A stretch of 64,000 bases of DNA from Pseudomonadales bacterium (GCA_024234675.1 JACKNU010000001.1:62001-126000), one strand, 5' to 3'; counted from the stretch's first letter, positions 1 through 8,932 are shown. Notes: a model not told the origin generated them from the sequence alone. Numbers and translations are program-made.

Positions 1-655
1 TGCCGTGGTGGGGCAGGGTGTAGAGCAGGATGTCATAGCCCTGGGCATAGAACCACGGCAGGGCGAAAAACATGCGGTTCAGCCAGTAGGGGTCCGCCAT
101 GAAACCGTGGATCACGCAGATCGTCGGGCGAGGGCCGTGGTCATGGCGCCAGTACTGGGCTACAGCGCGCATGTTGCGCCGCTTTTTGGGGTAGCTTTCG
201 CGCAGCTTCGGGTTCACTGTCTGGAAGGGGCTGTCGAAGCTCAGCAGTTCGCAGGCGCCGTCGTCCGGCTTGAAGCGCAGGAAACCGGCGGAAGACGACT
301 CCATGTTGACCCGCGAGGAGTTCGGTTTCCTGAAGAAAACCGTGGGATCGGCTTTGTCGGCCTTGTTGCGATAGTAGCCGATGGTGGCCATATCGCGTTT
401 CAACTGGCGCGGCGAGATGCTGCTGGGCAGCGCCAGGCCGGCCAACATGCTGGCGCCGGCCGTGCGCAGCAGGTAGTCGGCCACGGCGGTACTATCCACG
501 GTCAACTCGGTGCGCAGGTCCAGTTCGAAGTCGTCTGGAAACTTGTGGAAGCTGCTTTCAAGAGTTTTCCACCAGGGCTGCTCCGGCATGATCCGGCGAG
601 TGTGACTGTAGGTGTCATTGGCAACCCGGGAAACGGTAGAGGCGATATCGTACAT
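1..655 (-). CDS. Alpha/beta hydrolase (partial, 3' end outside window)
   Basis: The minus strand is open from an ATG at 655 to the window edge, giving about 218 residues. The N-terminal 150 residues are unremarkable. Near residue 185 the protein reads PTICVIHGFMADPYW, the oxyanion-hole strand and HG motif of alpha/beta hydrolases, followed by GYDILLYTLPHHG. The nucleophile and catalytic His would lie beyond the left edge, so activity cannot be judged. AGGA lies about 10 bases before the ATG. The gene is downstream of frdCAB on the same strand, 49 bases after frdB, and could be read from the same transcript. The fold is fairly secure; the substrate is unknown. Confidence 0.75.
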   Translation of the reverse strand, partial: MYDIASTVSRVANDTYSHTRRIMPEQPWWKTLESSFHKFPDDFELDLRTELTVDSTAVADYLLRTAGASMLAGLALPSSISPRQLKRDMATIGYYRNKADKADPTVFFRKPNSSRVNMESSSAGFLRFKPDDGACELLSFDSPFQTVNPKLRESYPKKRRNMRAVAQYWRHDHGPRPTICVIHGFMADPYWLNRMFFALPWFYAQGYDILLYTLPHHG

Positions 656-704
656 GCGGTGAACGTCCTGTTGCTTATAGTAAGTAGTATCCGGCTTTCT
701 TGCG

Positions 705-1451
705 CTAACCGGCCATCACCATGCGGCGGCGCAGAAACGCGATCTGGGTCGCCAGTGGCAGGTCCTTGGGGCAGGTATCCTCGCAGCCCAGCAGCGTCAT
801 GCAGCCAAACACGCCGGTCTCGTCGCCGACCAGTTCGTAGAACTGGGCGTCGCTGCGCTCGTCCCGTGGGTCCAGGCGAAAGCGCGTGATCTGGTTCAGG
901 CCCACCGCGCCCACGAAGTCTTCCCGCATTTGCGCGGTGCCGCAAGCGGCAACGCAACAGCCGCACTCGATACAGCGTTCCAGTTCGTATAACTGTTCCG
1001 CCAGCTCGGGCTCCATGGCGGGCTCCAGCGCGTCCAGGTCCAGCCCTTCCAGGCCCTGGCTGTGCACCCAGGTTTCCAGGCGCTCGGACATGCCGCGCAT
1101 CCACTTGCCGGTATTGACCGACAGATCGCCGATCAACTCGAAGGCTGGCAGGGGTGCCAGGGTGATACGCTGCGGCAGGTTGCGGGTGAGGGTACGACAG
1201 GCGAGTCCCGGGCGCCCGTTGATGATCATGCCGCAACTGCCGCAGATCCCGGCGCGGCACACGAAGTCGAATTGTAGCGAGGGGTCCTGCTGCTCGCGAA
1301 TCTCGCTGAGGGCGATGAACAGGGTCATGGCGTCCGCTTCCTCGACTTCGAAGGTCTGCAGGCGGGGCTTGCTGGCGGGGTCGTAAGGGTTGTGCCGCAG
1401 GATCTCTATCTGCAGGGTGCGACCCACCTGCTGTACCGGTATCTGGTTCAC
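705..1451 (-). CDS. frdB: Fumarate reductase/succinate dehydrogenase iron-sulfur subunit
   Basis: Protein of 248 residues that carries electrons between the flavoprotein and the membrane quinone site. All three cluster motifs are visible: a [2Fe-2S] site with Cys at 65, 70, 73 and 85 (CRAGICGSC...C), a CIECGCC [4Fe-4S] motif near residue 150, and CMTLLGCEDTCPKDLP for the third cluster. I chose a GTG start at 1451 because it overlaps the frdA stop as GTGA, which implies translational coupling, and because homology begins there. A longer reading upstream would overlap frdA heavily and has no family support. It is the last gene of frdCAB. Confidence 0.93.
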   Translation of the reverse strand: MNQIPVQQVGRTLQIEILRHNPYDPASKPRLQTFEVEEADAMTLFIALSEIREQQDPSLQFDFVCRAGICGSCGMIINGRPGLACRTLTRNLPQRITLAPLPAFELIGDLSVNTGKWMRGMSERLETWVHSQGLEGLDLDALEPAMEPELAEQLYELERCIECGCCVAACGTAQMREDFVGAVGLNQITRFRLDPRDERSDAQFYELVGDETGVFGCMTLLGCEDTCPKDLPLATQIAFLRRRMVMAG

Positions 1452-3427
1452 GATTCGTCCCCCAGCCGCTGGTTCGGGCCACGCAGGTGTTCGGGCAACA
1501 GTTGCTTGAAGGGCATCAGGGCCGCCTGGCGCTCTTCCCGGTCGGCGCCCTCCAGCGTCGCCTGCAGGGCTTCTATCTGCTGTTGTCGCAGTTCGGTCTG
1601 CGGGTTGTCGATGTAGTCCCGGGCCCCGTAGCCACGCCACCCGGGGGGCAATTCCATGCGCATGATATCCAGTGGTTCATACCCCAGGGTGGGCAGGGTG
1701 GCCTTGGCATCCGGCCAACTGGCCAGGGTGCGCCGCATCCAGTTGGCGTCGTCGCGCCGCGGGTAGTCCGCCCGGTAGTGGGCGCCACGGCTCTCGGTGC
1801 GCTGCAGGGCGCCAAACGCCACGCACTGGGCCAGCTTCAGCATGCGTTGCAGCCGGTAGGCGGCGACCAGTTCGGGGTTGGCGCCGGCGGTGTTGTTGCG
1901 CAGGCTGATGGCGCGACTGCGCCGCTGCAGGTCCTGGAGGATAATCACGGCTTCCTCCAGGCGCCCCGCTTCGCGGAATATCCCCACGTTGGCCGTCATG
2001 GTCTCCTGCATCCTGCGGGTCAGCTCAAAGGCGTTTTCTCCCCCGTTGCCCTCGGCGATGGCGGCCAGACGCCGGGTCTCGCGGCGACCGAACTCCTCCA
2101 CCAGAGTGCTGGACAGGGTCAGGGCGCCCTCGGGCGAGACGCAGAAGTCGGCGATGGCCTCACCCACGATCATGCCGGCAACCACGGTCTCGGCCACCGA
2201 GTTGCCGCCCAACCGGTTGAAACCGTGCATGTCCCAGCAGGCGGCTTCACCCGCCGCGAACAGGCCGCGCAGTTGCGGACTGTGGCCGTGGTGGTCGGTG
2301 CGCACGCCCCCCATGGAGTAGTGTTGCGCCGGGCGCACCGGTATCAGTTCACGCACCGGGTCGATGCCCAGGAAGTACTGGCAGATCTCTTTTACTTCCC
2401 GCAGGTTGTTGTTGATGTGCTGTGCCCCCAGCAGGCGAATATCCAGCCACAGGTGCTCCCCGAAACGGGTGGAGGCGCCGTGGCCGGCGGCAATGTGCTC
2501 TTCCATGCGGCGGGACACGACATCGCGAGAGGCCAGTTCTTTTTTCTCGGGCTCGTAGTCGGGCATGAAACGGTGTTCCCTGCCATCCAGCAGCAGGCCG
2601 CCGTCACCGCGACAGCCCTCGGTCACAAGAATGCCCGCGGGGAAGATGCCGGTGGGATGGAATTGTATGGCCTCCATGTTGCCCAGGGTCGCCACCCCGG
2701 TCTCCAGGGCGATGCCGGCGCCCATGCCCTCGTTGATGACGGCGTTGGTGGAGACCCGGTAGATACGCCCGAAGCCGCCGGTGGCGATGCAGGTCGCCCG
2801 GGCCACGTAGGCCACCAGCTCGCCGCTCATCAGGTTGCGCACGATGGCGCCGTGGCAGCGTCCCCCGTCGTGAATCAGCGCCAGGGCCTCCATGCGTTCG
2901 TGCACCGGGATACCCGCGGCTATGGCCTGGTTGCTCATGGTGTACAGCATGGCGTGACCGGTGCCGTCGGAGACATAGCAGGCGCGCCACTTCTGGGTGC
3001 CCCCGAAGTTGCGGGCGGTGATCAGGCCGTGGGCTGCGTCGGCCTCGGTGATGGTCTGCTTTTTGCCATCCACGGTAATCTCGCGCTCACCGCGTTGCAC
3101 CCGGTTCCAGGGCACACCCCACGCCGCCAGTTCGCGTATCGCCTTGGGCGCCGTGTGGGTGAACATGCGCACCACCTCCTGGTCCGCACCCCAGTCGCTG
3201 CCGCGCACCGTATCGGCGAAATGAATGTCCTCGTTGTCGCCCGCTGCCCCCAGGCAATTGCCGAGGCTGGCCTGCATGCCGCCCTGGGCGGCGGCGGAGT
3301 GGGAACGCTTGGCCGGAACCAGGCTGAGTACGATGACTTCCTGGCCGCGGCGCCTGGCACCGATGGCAGCGCGCTGGCCCGCCAGGCCGCCACCTATTAC
3401 CAGCACGTCTGTGTAGATGGTGTGCAT
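1448..3427 (-). CDS. frdA: Fumarate reductase/succinate dehydrogenase flavoprotein subunit
   Basis: Flavoprotein of 659 residues that interconverts fumarate and succinate. It begins with a Rossmann FAD motif (DVLVIGGGLAGQRAAIG), followed by RSHSAAAQGG, whose His is the usual covalent FAD attachment point. QFHPTG, TEGCRGDGG, SRDVVSR (catalytic Arg region) and HYSMGGVRTD complete the active-site set. The start at 3427 is preferred over an in-frame ATG at 3502: the family begins at MHTIYTDVLVIGGG, GGGGGAG lies just upstream, and 3502 would run deep into frdC. Length and gene order (C-A-B) match the Wolinella-type quinol:fumarate reductases. Direction in vivo cannot be read from sequence. Confidence 0.94.
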   Translation of the reverse strand: MHTIYTDVLVIGGGLAGQRAAIGARRRGQEVIVLSLVPAKRSHSAAAQGGMQASLGNCLGAAGDNEDIHFADTVRGSDWGADQEVVRMFTHTAPKAIRELAAWGVPWNRVQRGEREITVDGKKQTITEADAAHGLITARNFGGTQKWRACYVSDGTGHAMLYTMSNQAIAAGIPVHERMEALALIHDGGRCHGAIVRNLMSGELVAYVARATCIATGGFGRIYRVSTNAVINEGMGAGIALETGVATLGNMEAIQFHPTGIFPAGILVTEGCRGDGGLLLDGREHRFMPDYEPEKKELASRDVVSRRMEEHIAAGHGASTRFGEHLWLDIRLLGAQHINNNLREVKEICQYFLGIDPVRELIPVRPAQHYSMGGVRTDHHGHSPQLRGLFAAGEAACWDMHGFNRLGGNSVAETVVAGMIVGEAIADFCVSPEGALTLSSTLVEEFGRRETRRLAAIAEGNGGENAFELTRRMQETMTANVGIFREAGRLEEAVIILQDLQRRSRAISLRNNTAGANPELVAAYRLQRMLKLAQCVAFGALQRTESRGAHYRADYPRRDDANWMRRTLASWPDAKATLPTLGYEPLDIMRMELPPGWRGYGARDYIDNPQTELRQQQIEALQATLEGADREERQAALMPFKQLLPEHLRGPNQRLGDES

Positions 3428-3434
3428 AGCGGCT

Positions 3435-4175
3435 TCAGACTCCCCCGCGCCCGTCGGCGCCGTGGTAGCGCTCGCCAACGCGGTCGGCGTGGTCGTAGCC
3501 AATTTTCATGTAAGTCACCAGGCTGGCGCTTCCCAGGGCGATGAAAAACACGATGATGCCCCACATGGCTATTTTCAGGCGTCGCCGCACCTGTTGTGTT
3601 TGCGCCGCGGGTATCGGCGCCCACTTCATCACCAGGCGGTAGATGCCTATGCCCGCATGCAGGTGCACGCAGACCAGCAGTGGCGCGTACAGGAGCCAGA
3701 AACGACCGCTCCAGATACGGTCGGAGGAGGCGTAGGGGCCGATATTGTCCGGTTGGATGAATACCAGGAATACATGGGCCGAGGCGAGGAAAAACAGGCT
3801 GAAGCCGGTCACTACCTGGACATACCACAGGGTCGTGTCGGCGTGATGCATCGACTCCATGTGCTGGTGGAAGCGTCGGTACTGGGCGGCGCTGGCGGGA
3901 AACTTGCGCAGCGCGAGAATGGCGTGCAGGGCGATCAGGGCGAAGATGGCGGCGGCGACGGCGGAAACCAGCAGCGGATAGGGCTGGCCGAAGATATGCT
4001 CGCCCTCGAACATCCTGGTCACCCACAGCATGGCGTCCTTGCCCAGTAAAATACTGGATTCAAAGAACATGTGGCCCCAGACAAACAGCACCAGCAGCAG
4101 GCCGGTGAGGCTCTGCAGCAGATCGGACAGGGCGGGCCCTGAAATGCGTTTGATCGACACTGGCGGTCCTGGCAC
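3435..4175 (-). CDS. frdC: Fumarate reductase cytochrome b subunit, Wolinella-type
   Basis: Membrane anchor of about 246 residues with roughly five hydrophobic helices (for example LLLVLFVWGHMFF, AAAIFALIALHAILAL, FWLLYAPLLVCVHLHAGIGIY and the last near IIVFFIALGSASLV). Histidines sit inside several helices (WGHMFF, ALHAIL, SAHVFL, CVHLHAG), as expected for a di-haem b cytochrome made of one polypeptide. This differs from the two-subunit anchors of E. coli Sdh and Frd. The start is uncertain: GTG at 4175, or GTG at 4160, which has AGGA six bases upstream. It is the first gene of the frdCAB operon, with 7 bases between its stop and frdA. Confidence 0.88.
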   Translation of the reverse strand: MPGPPVSIKRISGPALSDLLQSLTGLLLVLFVWGHMFFESSILLGKDAMLWVTRMFEGEHIFGQPYPLLVSAVAAAIFALIALHAILALRKFPASAAQYRRFHQHMESMHHADTTLWYVQVVTGFSLFFLASAHVFLVFIQPDNIGPYASSDRIWSGRFWLLYAPLLVCVHLHAGIGIYRLVMKWAPIPAAQTQQVRRRLKIAMWGIIVFFIALGSASLVTYMKIGYDHADRVGERYHGADGRGGV

Positions 4176-4232
4176 CCCCTGCGACTGGTTGCAATATGCA
4201 GCGGGCCGCGGCGCGACCCCTCTCGCAATCCG

Positions 4233-4261
4233 ATCATACTAGACCACCGGCACGGGCCCAA
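4233..4261 (-). promoter_or_regulatory. Candidate sigma70 promoter for frdCAB
   Basis: On the minus strand TTGGGC (4261-4256) and TATGAT (4238-4233) are separated by 17 bases, with TAG just before the -10. The -10 matches consensus at 5 of 6 positions and the -35 at about 3 of 6. It lies about 60 bases upstream of the first frdC start. I found no clear FNR half-sites here. Prediction from sequence only. Confidence 0.4.
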
Positions 4262-4296
4262 CCTTGTTCTGGCTCAAGTTAAAGAGAGTTGACACT

Positions 4297-4318
4297 GGTC
4301 CGGGCACGGTCCGGGCAC
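4297..4318. repeat. Perfect 11-bp tandem duplication upstream of lipA
   Basis: GGTCCGGGCAC occurs twice head to tail in the divergent frdC-lipA intergenic region, just after a TTGACA hexamer at 4289-4294. It may be a slippage product or part of an operator; nothing else links it to a function. Confidence 0.8.
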
Positions 4319-4388
4319 GGGATGCCCGCTTGCGGGCCATGGGGTACAATGTGTTTCGAGCAGCAGTTATTGCACAGGGCTACAGGGT

Positions 4389-5378
4389 ATGCCAGACACA
4401 GATCTGATCCCGCTGGTTCAGGTCGCCAGCGGCGAGAAATTCGTGAACGACAGGGGCATTGTCGCGATCAAGGACGGCATCAAGGCGGGCAGGGGCGACA
4501 AGCTGCGCCTGGCCAAGCCTGACTGGTTGCGGGTGCGGGTGCGCGGCGGCGCCACCTACGAGAAAGTCCAGGGCATTGTGCACGAGCACCGCCTGGCCAC
4601 TGTCTGCGAAGAGGCCAAATGCCCGAATATGAGCGAGTGCTGGAGTTCGGGCACGGCCACCATCATGCTGATGGGCGATGTCTGCACCAGGGCCTGTCGC
4701 TTTTGCGCCGTCAATACCGGCAATCCCCGCGGCTGGCTGGATGCCGAGGAGCCCGACAACACGGCGCGTTCGGTACAACTGATGCAGTTGCGGTACGTGG
4801 TGCTCACCTCGGTCAACCGGGACGACCTGCCCGATGGCGGCGCCGGCCACTACGCGGCCTGCGTGCGCCGGGTCAAGCAAGTCAATCCCGACACGGCGGT
4901 GGAAGCCCTGACCCCCGATTTCCTCGGAGTGTTGCCGGACGTCGAGACCGTGGTGGACTCCGGTATCGAGGTGTTCGCCCAGAATGTCGAGACCGTGCGC
5001 CGCCTGACCCACCCGGTGCGGGATCCCCGGGCCAGTTACGACCAGACCCTGGCGGTGCTGGCCCACGCCAAGCGCCACCGCCCCGACGTGCTCACCAAGA
5101 CCAGCCTCATGCTGGGGCTGGGGGAAACCGACGCGGAAATCCTCGCTACCATGGACGACCTGCGCGCCGCGGACGTGGATATCCTGACCCTGGGCCAGTA
5201 CCTGCAACCGACCGCGCACCACTATCCCATCGATCGCTGGGTCAGCCCCGATGAATTCGAGCAGTATCGCCAGTGGGGCCTGGAAAAAGGGTTTATGGAG
5301 GTGGTTTCCGGTGTGTTCGTGCGCTCCAGCTACCGCGCCGAGCAGGTGCTGCAAAAAAACAACGTCGGCCTAAGCTAG
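4389..5378 (+). CDS. lipA: Lipoyl synthase
   Basis: Radical-SAM enzyme of 329 residues that inserts two sulfurs into protein-bound octanoyl groups. Both cluster motifs are present: the auxiliary cluster motif CEEAKCPNMSEC (C-x4-C-x5-C) and the radical-SAM motif CTRACRFC (C-x3-C-x2-C). LTSVNRDDLPDGGA and SLMLGLGET are typical of LipA, and the C-terminal RSSYRAEQ supplies the Ser that ligates the auxiliary cluster. Length is normal. lipB, usually nearby in gammaproteobacteria, is not in this window. The next gene starts 19 bases downstream, so the two may be co-transcribed. Confidence 0.96.
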   Translation: MPDTDLIPLVQVASGEKFVNDRGIVAIKDGIKAGRGDKLRLAKPDWLRVRVRGGATYEKVQGIVHEHRLATVCEEAKCPNMSECWSSGTATIMLMGDVCTRACRFCAVNTGNPRGWLDAEEPDNTARSVQLMQLRYVVLTSVNRDDLPDGGAGHYAACVRRVKQVNPDTAVEALTPDFLGVLPDVETVVDSGIEVFAQNVETVRRLTHPVRDPRASYDQTLAVLAHAKRHRPDVLTKTSLMLGLGETDAEILATMDDLRAADVDILTLGQYLQPTAHHYPIDRWVSPDEFEQYRQWGLEKGFMEVVSGVFVRSSYRAEQVLQKNNVGLS

Positions 5379-5397
5379 TCGCAGCCACCGGCCAGCC

Positions 5398-6312
5398 ATG
5401 TCGCCGCAGCTGCTGACCTCGCTTGACCCGCGACCGGTGGCGGGTGTGAGCATGGCCAATGTCAGCCTGCTGCGCCTGGATCTCACCGGCGGCCTCGCGC
5501 CCGGCAACAAACACTTCAAACTGCGGCACAGCCTGCTAGCTGCGCAATGCCAGGGCATCCGGCGGCTGGTGTCATTTGGCGGCCCCTGGTCGAACCACCT
5601 GCATGCGCTGGCGGCGGTGGGGCGCGAGCAGGGACTGGAAACCGTGGGCCTGGTGCGCGGCGCAGACGCCGGGGCGGAGTCCGCGATGCTCGCGGACGCG
5701 CGCGCCTGGGGCATGCGAATAGTCCGGGTCGAGCGCAGCGAGTTCCGGCGTCGCAACGAACCGGCCTACCTGCGGGAGGTCGCGACCCGCTTCGGTCCCT
5801 GCCTGGTCGTTCCCGAGGGTGGTTCCGGTTCAGCGGGGGTCCGGGGTTGCCAGGATATTGCCGGGTTGCTGCGGCAGCTGGCCCCGCAGGCCAGGCGCAT
5901 TGTGCTGCCGGTGGGCACGGGCACCACCCTGGCCGGCGTGGTCGCGGGCCTGGACCGCAGCTGCGAGGTGATCGGGGTCGCGGCGCTCAAGGGGGCGGTG
6001 GACCTGGAGCAGCGGGTGGTGACGGCACTGGCTGGCTGCCCCGGCGGCGACCCCCGCGCTCGCGCCCGCTGGCGTATTCTTCACGATGCCCACTGCGGCG
6101 GTTTTGCGCGGGTGAATGAGTCCCTGCGGGATTTTATCCTCGAATTCGAACAGCTGCAGGGGGTGCTCCTGGAGCCCGTTTATACCGGCAAGATGCTGCT
6201 GGCTATACACCGGCGCCTGCAGTCGGGTGAATGGCCCGCGGACCAGCCGCTGCTGGCGATCCATACCGGTGGCCTGCAGGGCAGGCGCGGCTATTCCTGG
6301 CTGGGCGCCTGA
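5398..6312 (+). CDS. PLP-dependent enzyme, ACC deaminase/D-cysteine desulfhydrase family
   Basis: Fold-type II PLP enzyme of 304 residues. GNKHFKLRHSL near residue 38 carries the PLP-binding Lys. SFGGPWSNHLHALA matches the substrate-carboxylate loop of ACC deaminase and D-cysteine desulfhydrase (usually GGxQSNH; here PWSNH). LPVGTGTTLAGVVAGL is the glycine-rich phosphate-binding loop. Length is slightly below the family norm of about 330. The substrate cannot be assigned; D-cysteine or a related amino acid is the likeliest. It follows lipA closely on the same strand; a link through sulfur metabolism is possible but speculative. Confidence 0.85.
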   Translation: MSPQLLTSLDPRPVAGVSMANVSLLRLDLTGGLAPGNKHFKLRHSLLAAQCQGIRRLVSFGGPWSNHLHALAAVGREQGLETVGLVRGADAGAESAMLADARAWGMRIVRVERSEFRRRNEPAYLREVATRFGPCLVVPEGGSGSAGVRGCQDIAGLLRQLAPQARRIVLPVGTGTTLAGVVAGLDRSCEVIGVAALKGAVDLEQRVVTALAGCPGGDPRARARWRILHDAHCGGFARVNESLRDFILEFEQLQGVLLEPVYTGKMLLAIHRRLQSGEWPADQPLLAIHTGGLQGRRGYSWLGA

Positions 6313-6339
6313 GGCGAATCCGCGCGCTCGCTGTCGGGC

Positions 6340-7080
6340 CTACATTTTTGCCAGCAGGCTGTCCGGCAGGCACTTCATCACCTGGGCCACCAGGGTCCAG
6401 GGCCAGGGCGGCACATAGCGGAAACCCACCTGCTTCTCGATGAGATCCACCATGATGCCGGTGCCTTTTTCCGCCGTGACCAGGAACGGGCGGTTGGGAA
6501 TGGAGCGATTCAGCTCGGTGTCGATGTAGCCCGGGGCGAGATCGGTCACCACGATGGGCTCGCGCCGGGTTTCGATACGCACGGCCTCGAGATAGCGACT
6601 GAAGCCGGCCTTGGTGGCGCTGTATATGCCGTTGCGGGGGAAGCCGCGCAAACCCGCTATGGACGATATGCCCACCAGCTGGCCGCGGCCCTGTTGCCGA
6701 AACAGTTCCACGGCGGCTTCCGAGGTGGCGATGGCGCCGGTCAGGTTGATGTCGATGGTCTGCCGTATGAGATCGAAATGGCCCTTGCCAGCGGGGGTGG
6801 GAAACCCGACGCCCGCGTTGACTACCACGATATCCAGGCCGCCCAGGCGTTGAGCGCAGCGGTCTATCACGGGTGCAATGCTGTCGAAGTCGGTAACGTC
6901 GAGCGTTTCCAGCACGATCTCCGGCGCCTGGCCCTGCAGTTCCGCCGCCAGCCGCTCCAGGTCCGCCTGCTTGCGCCCGGTGAGCGCCAGGCGGTAACCG
7001 CGCCGGGCAAAGTGGCGGGCCAGGTTTTCTCCCAGGCCGCGAGTGGCCCCGGTTATGAGTACAGATTTGCTGGTGGTCAT
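6340..7080 (-). CDS. Short-chain dehydrogenase/reductase
   Basis: Classical SDR of 246 residues. It has the nucleotide-binding TGATRGLGE motif near the N-terminus, NAG (VVVNAGVG), a catalytic Ser (VGISSIAG) and YSATK with the catalytic Tyr and Lys. The start at 7080 has GGAGCC just upstream and begins directly before the Rossmann strand; in-frame sequence further upstream overlaps nadK on the other strand and is not credible. It is convergent with the PLP enzyme and divergent from nadK. The C-terminal PPWPWTLVAQVMKCLPDSLLAKM resembles the membrane-facing tail of SDRs acting on lipids or steroids. Substrate unknown. Confidence 0.9.
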   Translation of the reverse strand: MTTSKSVLITGATRGLGENLARHFARRGYRLALTGRKQADLERLAAELQGQAPEIVLETLDVTDFDSIAPVIDRCAQRLGGLDIVVVNAGVGFPTPAGKGHFDLIRQTIDINLTGAIATSEAAVELFRQQGRGQLVGISSIAGLRGFPRNGIYSATKAGFSRYLEAVRIETRREPIVVTDLAPGYIDTELNRSIPNRPFLVTAEKGTGIMVDLIEKQVGFRYVPPWPWTLVAQVMKCLPDSLLAKM

Positions 7081-7192
7081 GGAGGCTCCGTGGATGTCGG
7101 TGGCGGAAAGTGGCGAATTACACGCAGTCGCTGCGCTGCCGCAAGATTTCATGTTTATAATACCAGCCTTACCCTGGCGGGGCGCCATCGAA

Positions 7193-8077
7193 ATGCAGGC
7201 ATCATTCAAGAGAATCGGCTTGGTCGGCCGCAGCAAGCAGTCGGGACTGCGCGAGGTGGTACAGGAGTTGCTCGCCCTGCTGGAGGCCCGCGACCTGGAG
7301 GTCGTACTGGAAGACCGGCTGGGGGAACTGGTGGACGATGCCAGCCACCGCCTGGCCAGCTGCGATGAGATCGGCCAGGACGCCGACCTGGTCATCGTCG
7401 TCGGCGGTGACGGCAGCCTGCTCAGTGCCGCGCGCACCCTGGCCAAGTACGATACACCGGTGCTGGGGGTGAATCGCGGCAGGCTGGGCTTTCTCACCGA
7501 CATCGTGCCGGACGGAATCGCCACCCAGGTCCCGGCGGTGCTGGATGGCCGTTTCACCCGGGAAAACCGCTTCCTGCTGGACGCCCAGGTGGAGCGGCAG
7601 GGCAAGGTTGTCGGCCGGGCGGACGCCCTCAATGACGTGGTGGTGAACTCCGGCACCTCGGCGCAGATGATCGAATTCGAACTGCATATCAACGACAGTT
7701 TCGTCTACCGGCAGCGCGCCGACGGTCTGATAGTCTCCACGCCCACCGGCTCCACCGCCTACTCCCTGTCCGGTGGTGGTCCCATTATGCACCCGACCCT
7801 GGATGCGATAGTGCTGGTGCCCATGTTTCCCCACGCGCTCAGCAGCCGCCCCATCGTGGTGGAAGGCAACTCCGAGATACGGGTGGACATACTCGCGCGC
7901 AACCGTATTCACCCGCCGGTTACCTGCGATGGCCAGGTCAACATGACTGCCCGCCCCGGCGATTCGGTGCACGTGCGCAAAAAAGCCCATAAGCTGACCC
8001 TGTTGCACCCCCTGGGCCACAGTTTTTATGCCAGCTGCAGGGACAAGCTGCGCTGGGGCGATGCGCTGGTAAGCTGA
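7193..8077 (+). CDS. nadK: NAD kinase
   Basis: Protein of 294 residues that phosphorylates NAD to NADP. VVGGDGSLLSAAR is the family GGDG motif, NRGRLGFLTDI and DALNDVVVNSG follow, and GLIVSTPTGSTAYSLSGGGPI is the conserved glycine-rich substrate-binding segment. I chose ATG 7193 (MQASFKRIGLVG) because it starts right before the first Rossmann strand and gives the usual length; an in-frame ATG at 7043 would overlap the divergent SDR. The downstream rhomboid gene begins 3 bases after the stop, so the two are probably one transcript. Confidence 0.96.
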   Translation: MQASFKRIGLVGRSKQSGLREVVQELLALLEARDLEVVLEDRLGELVDDASHRLASCDEIGQDADLVIVVGGDGSLLSAARTLAKYDTPVLGVNRGRLGFLTDIVPDGIATQVPAVLDGRFTRENRFLLDAQVERQGKVVGRADALNDVVVNSGTSAQMIEFELHINDSFVYRQRADGLIVSTPTGSTAYSLSGGGPIMHPTLDAIVLVPMFPHALSSRPIVVEGNSEIRVDILARNRIHPPVTCDGQVNMTARPGDSVHVRKKAHKLTLLHPLGHSFYASCRDKLRWGDALVS

Positions 8078-8080
8078 GGC

Positions 8081-8932
8081 ATGAGCGAATTTCATACCGC
8101 CCTCAGCGTGGATGTTGAGGAAGACCTGCTGCCCCTGAGCGCACTGTTGCAGCAGCGCGGCGTGATACACCGGGTGTTTGAAGAGGGCGGACGCCAGGTA
8201 TTGTCGGTGCAGCAGGCTGGCCAGGTGGGGCAGGTGCAGGCGCTGTATCGCGCCTGGCGTGCCGGCGATGTGACAATCGAGCTGGCCGGCGAGGTCGCGA
8301 GAGTGCCGCTGGCGCCGGCCCTGAACTGGCGCAAGGTGCCGGTGACACTCGTGCTGATCGCCTTGAGCGTCATCGGTTTCCTGCTGTTTTACCTGCCTGC
8401 GCTCAACCCCTATCTCGGGCTGTTCACCTTTTCGCCCTTCGCGATCGTAGACGGCCGGCCCCTGTTCGGGAGCGCGGCGGGGCAGTACTGGCGCCTGGTG
8501 ACGCCGGCCTTTTTGCACTTCGGTTGGCTGCACATCGTATTCAACAGTCTGTGGCTGTGGGAGCTGGGTAGTAAAGTGGAGCGGGCGACGGGGCACCTGA
8601 ACATGTTCGGCCTGTTCCTGGTGATTGCGCTGGTGTCCAATGCCAGTCAATACTTTATCGGCGGCCCCAGCCTGTTTGGCGGCATGTCCGGCGTGGTGTA
8701 TGGCCTGCTGGGATTTTCCTGGGTTGCGCCGCTGCTGCAGCCGGCCTGGCGGATCCGGCCGTCACCGGCCATCATGCTGTTTATGGTTGGCTGGCTGGTG
8801 GCCTGCCTGCTGGGCGTGGTGGAGGGCCTGGGTTTCGGCGCCATTGCCAACGCCGCCCATCTGGGCGGCCTGGTGTGCGGCGCGGTGCTGGGCGGGCTTT
8901 TGGGTACGGTATCCAGGGGGAGGGCAGTGTGA
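8081..8932 (+). CDS. Rhomboid-family intramembrane serine protease
   Basis: Protein of 283 residues. The N-terminal 85 residues are soluble, followed by about six membrane helices. The catalytic Ser is in GGMSGVVYGLLGF (Ser203) and the catalytic His in ANAAHLGG (His260). QYWRLVTPAFLHFGWLHIVFNSLWLWELG carries the family WR and HxxxN motifs. It sits between nadK (3-base gap) and the GGDEF-EAL gene (GTGA overlap at 8929). Substrates are unknown; partners of the cyclic-di-GMP protein or membrane quality control are guesses. Confidence 0.92.
   Translation: MSEFHTALSVDVEEDLLPLSALLQQRGVIHRVFEEGGRQVLSVQQAGQVGQVQALYRAWRAGDVTIELAGEVARVPLAPALNWRKVPVTLVLIALSVIGFLLFYLPALNPYLGLFTFSPFAIVDGRPLFGSAAGQYWRLVTPAFLHFGWLHIVFNSLWLWELGSKVERATGHLNMFGLFLVIALVSNASQYFIGGPSLFGGMSGVVYGLLGFSWVAPLLQPAWRIRPSPAIMLFMVGWLVACLLGVVEGLGFGAIANAAHLGGLVCGAVLGGLLGTVSRGRAV

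Noticed and set aside
3428..3502. Upstream ATG for frdA at 3502
   Set aside because: It would add 25 Ala/Thr-rich residues without homology and overlap frdC by about 70 bases. ATG 3427 has a good ribosome-binding site.
1487..3544. Long open frame (685 codons) on the plus strand opposite frdA
   Set aside because: It is a GC-driven antisense shadow of a well-supported flavoprotein gene; its translation is rich in His, Gly and Gln and matches no family.
4176..4388. FNR or ArcA-type operator upstream of frdCAB
   Set aside because: No TTGAT-N4-ATCAA-like site is visible in the divergent region.
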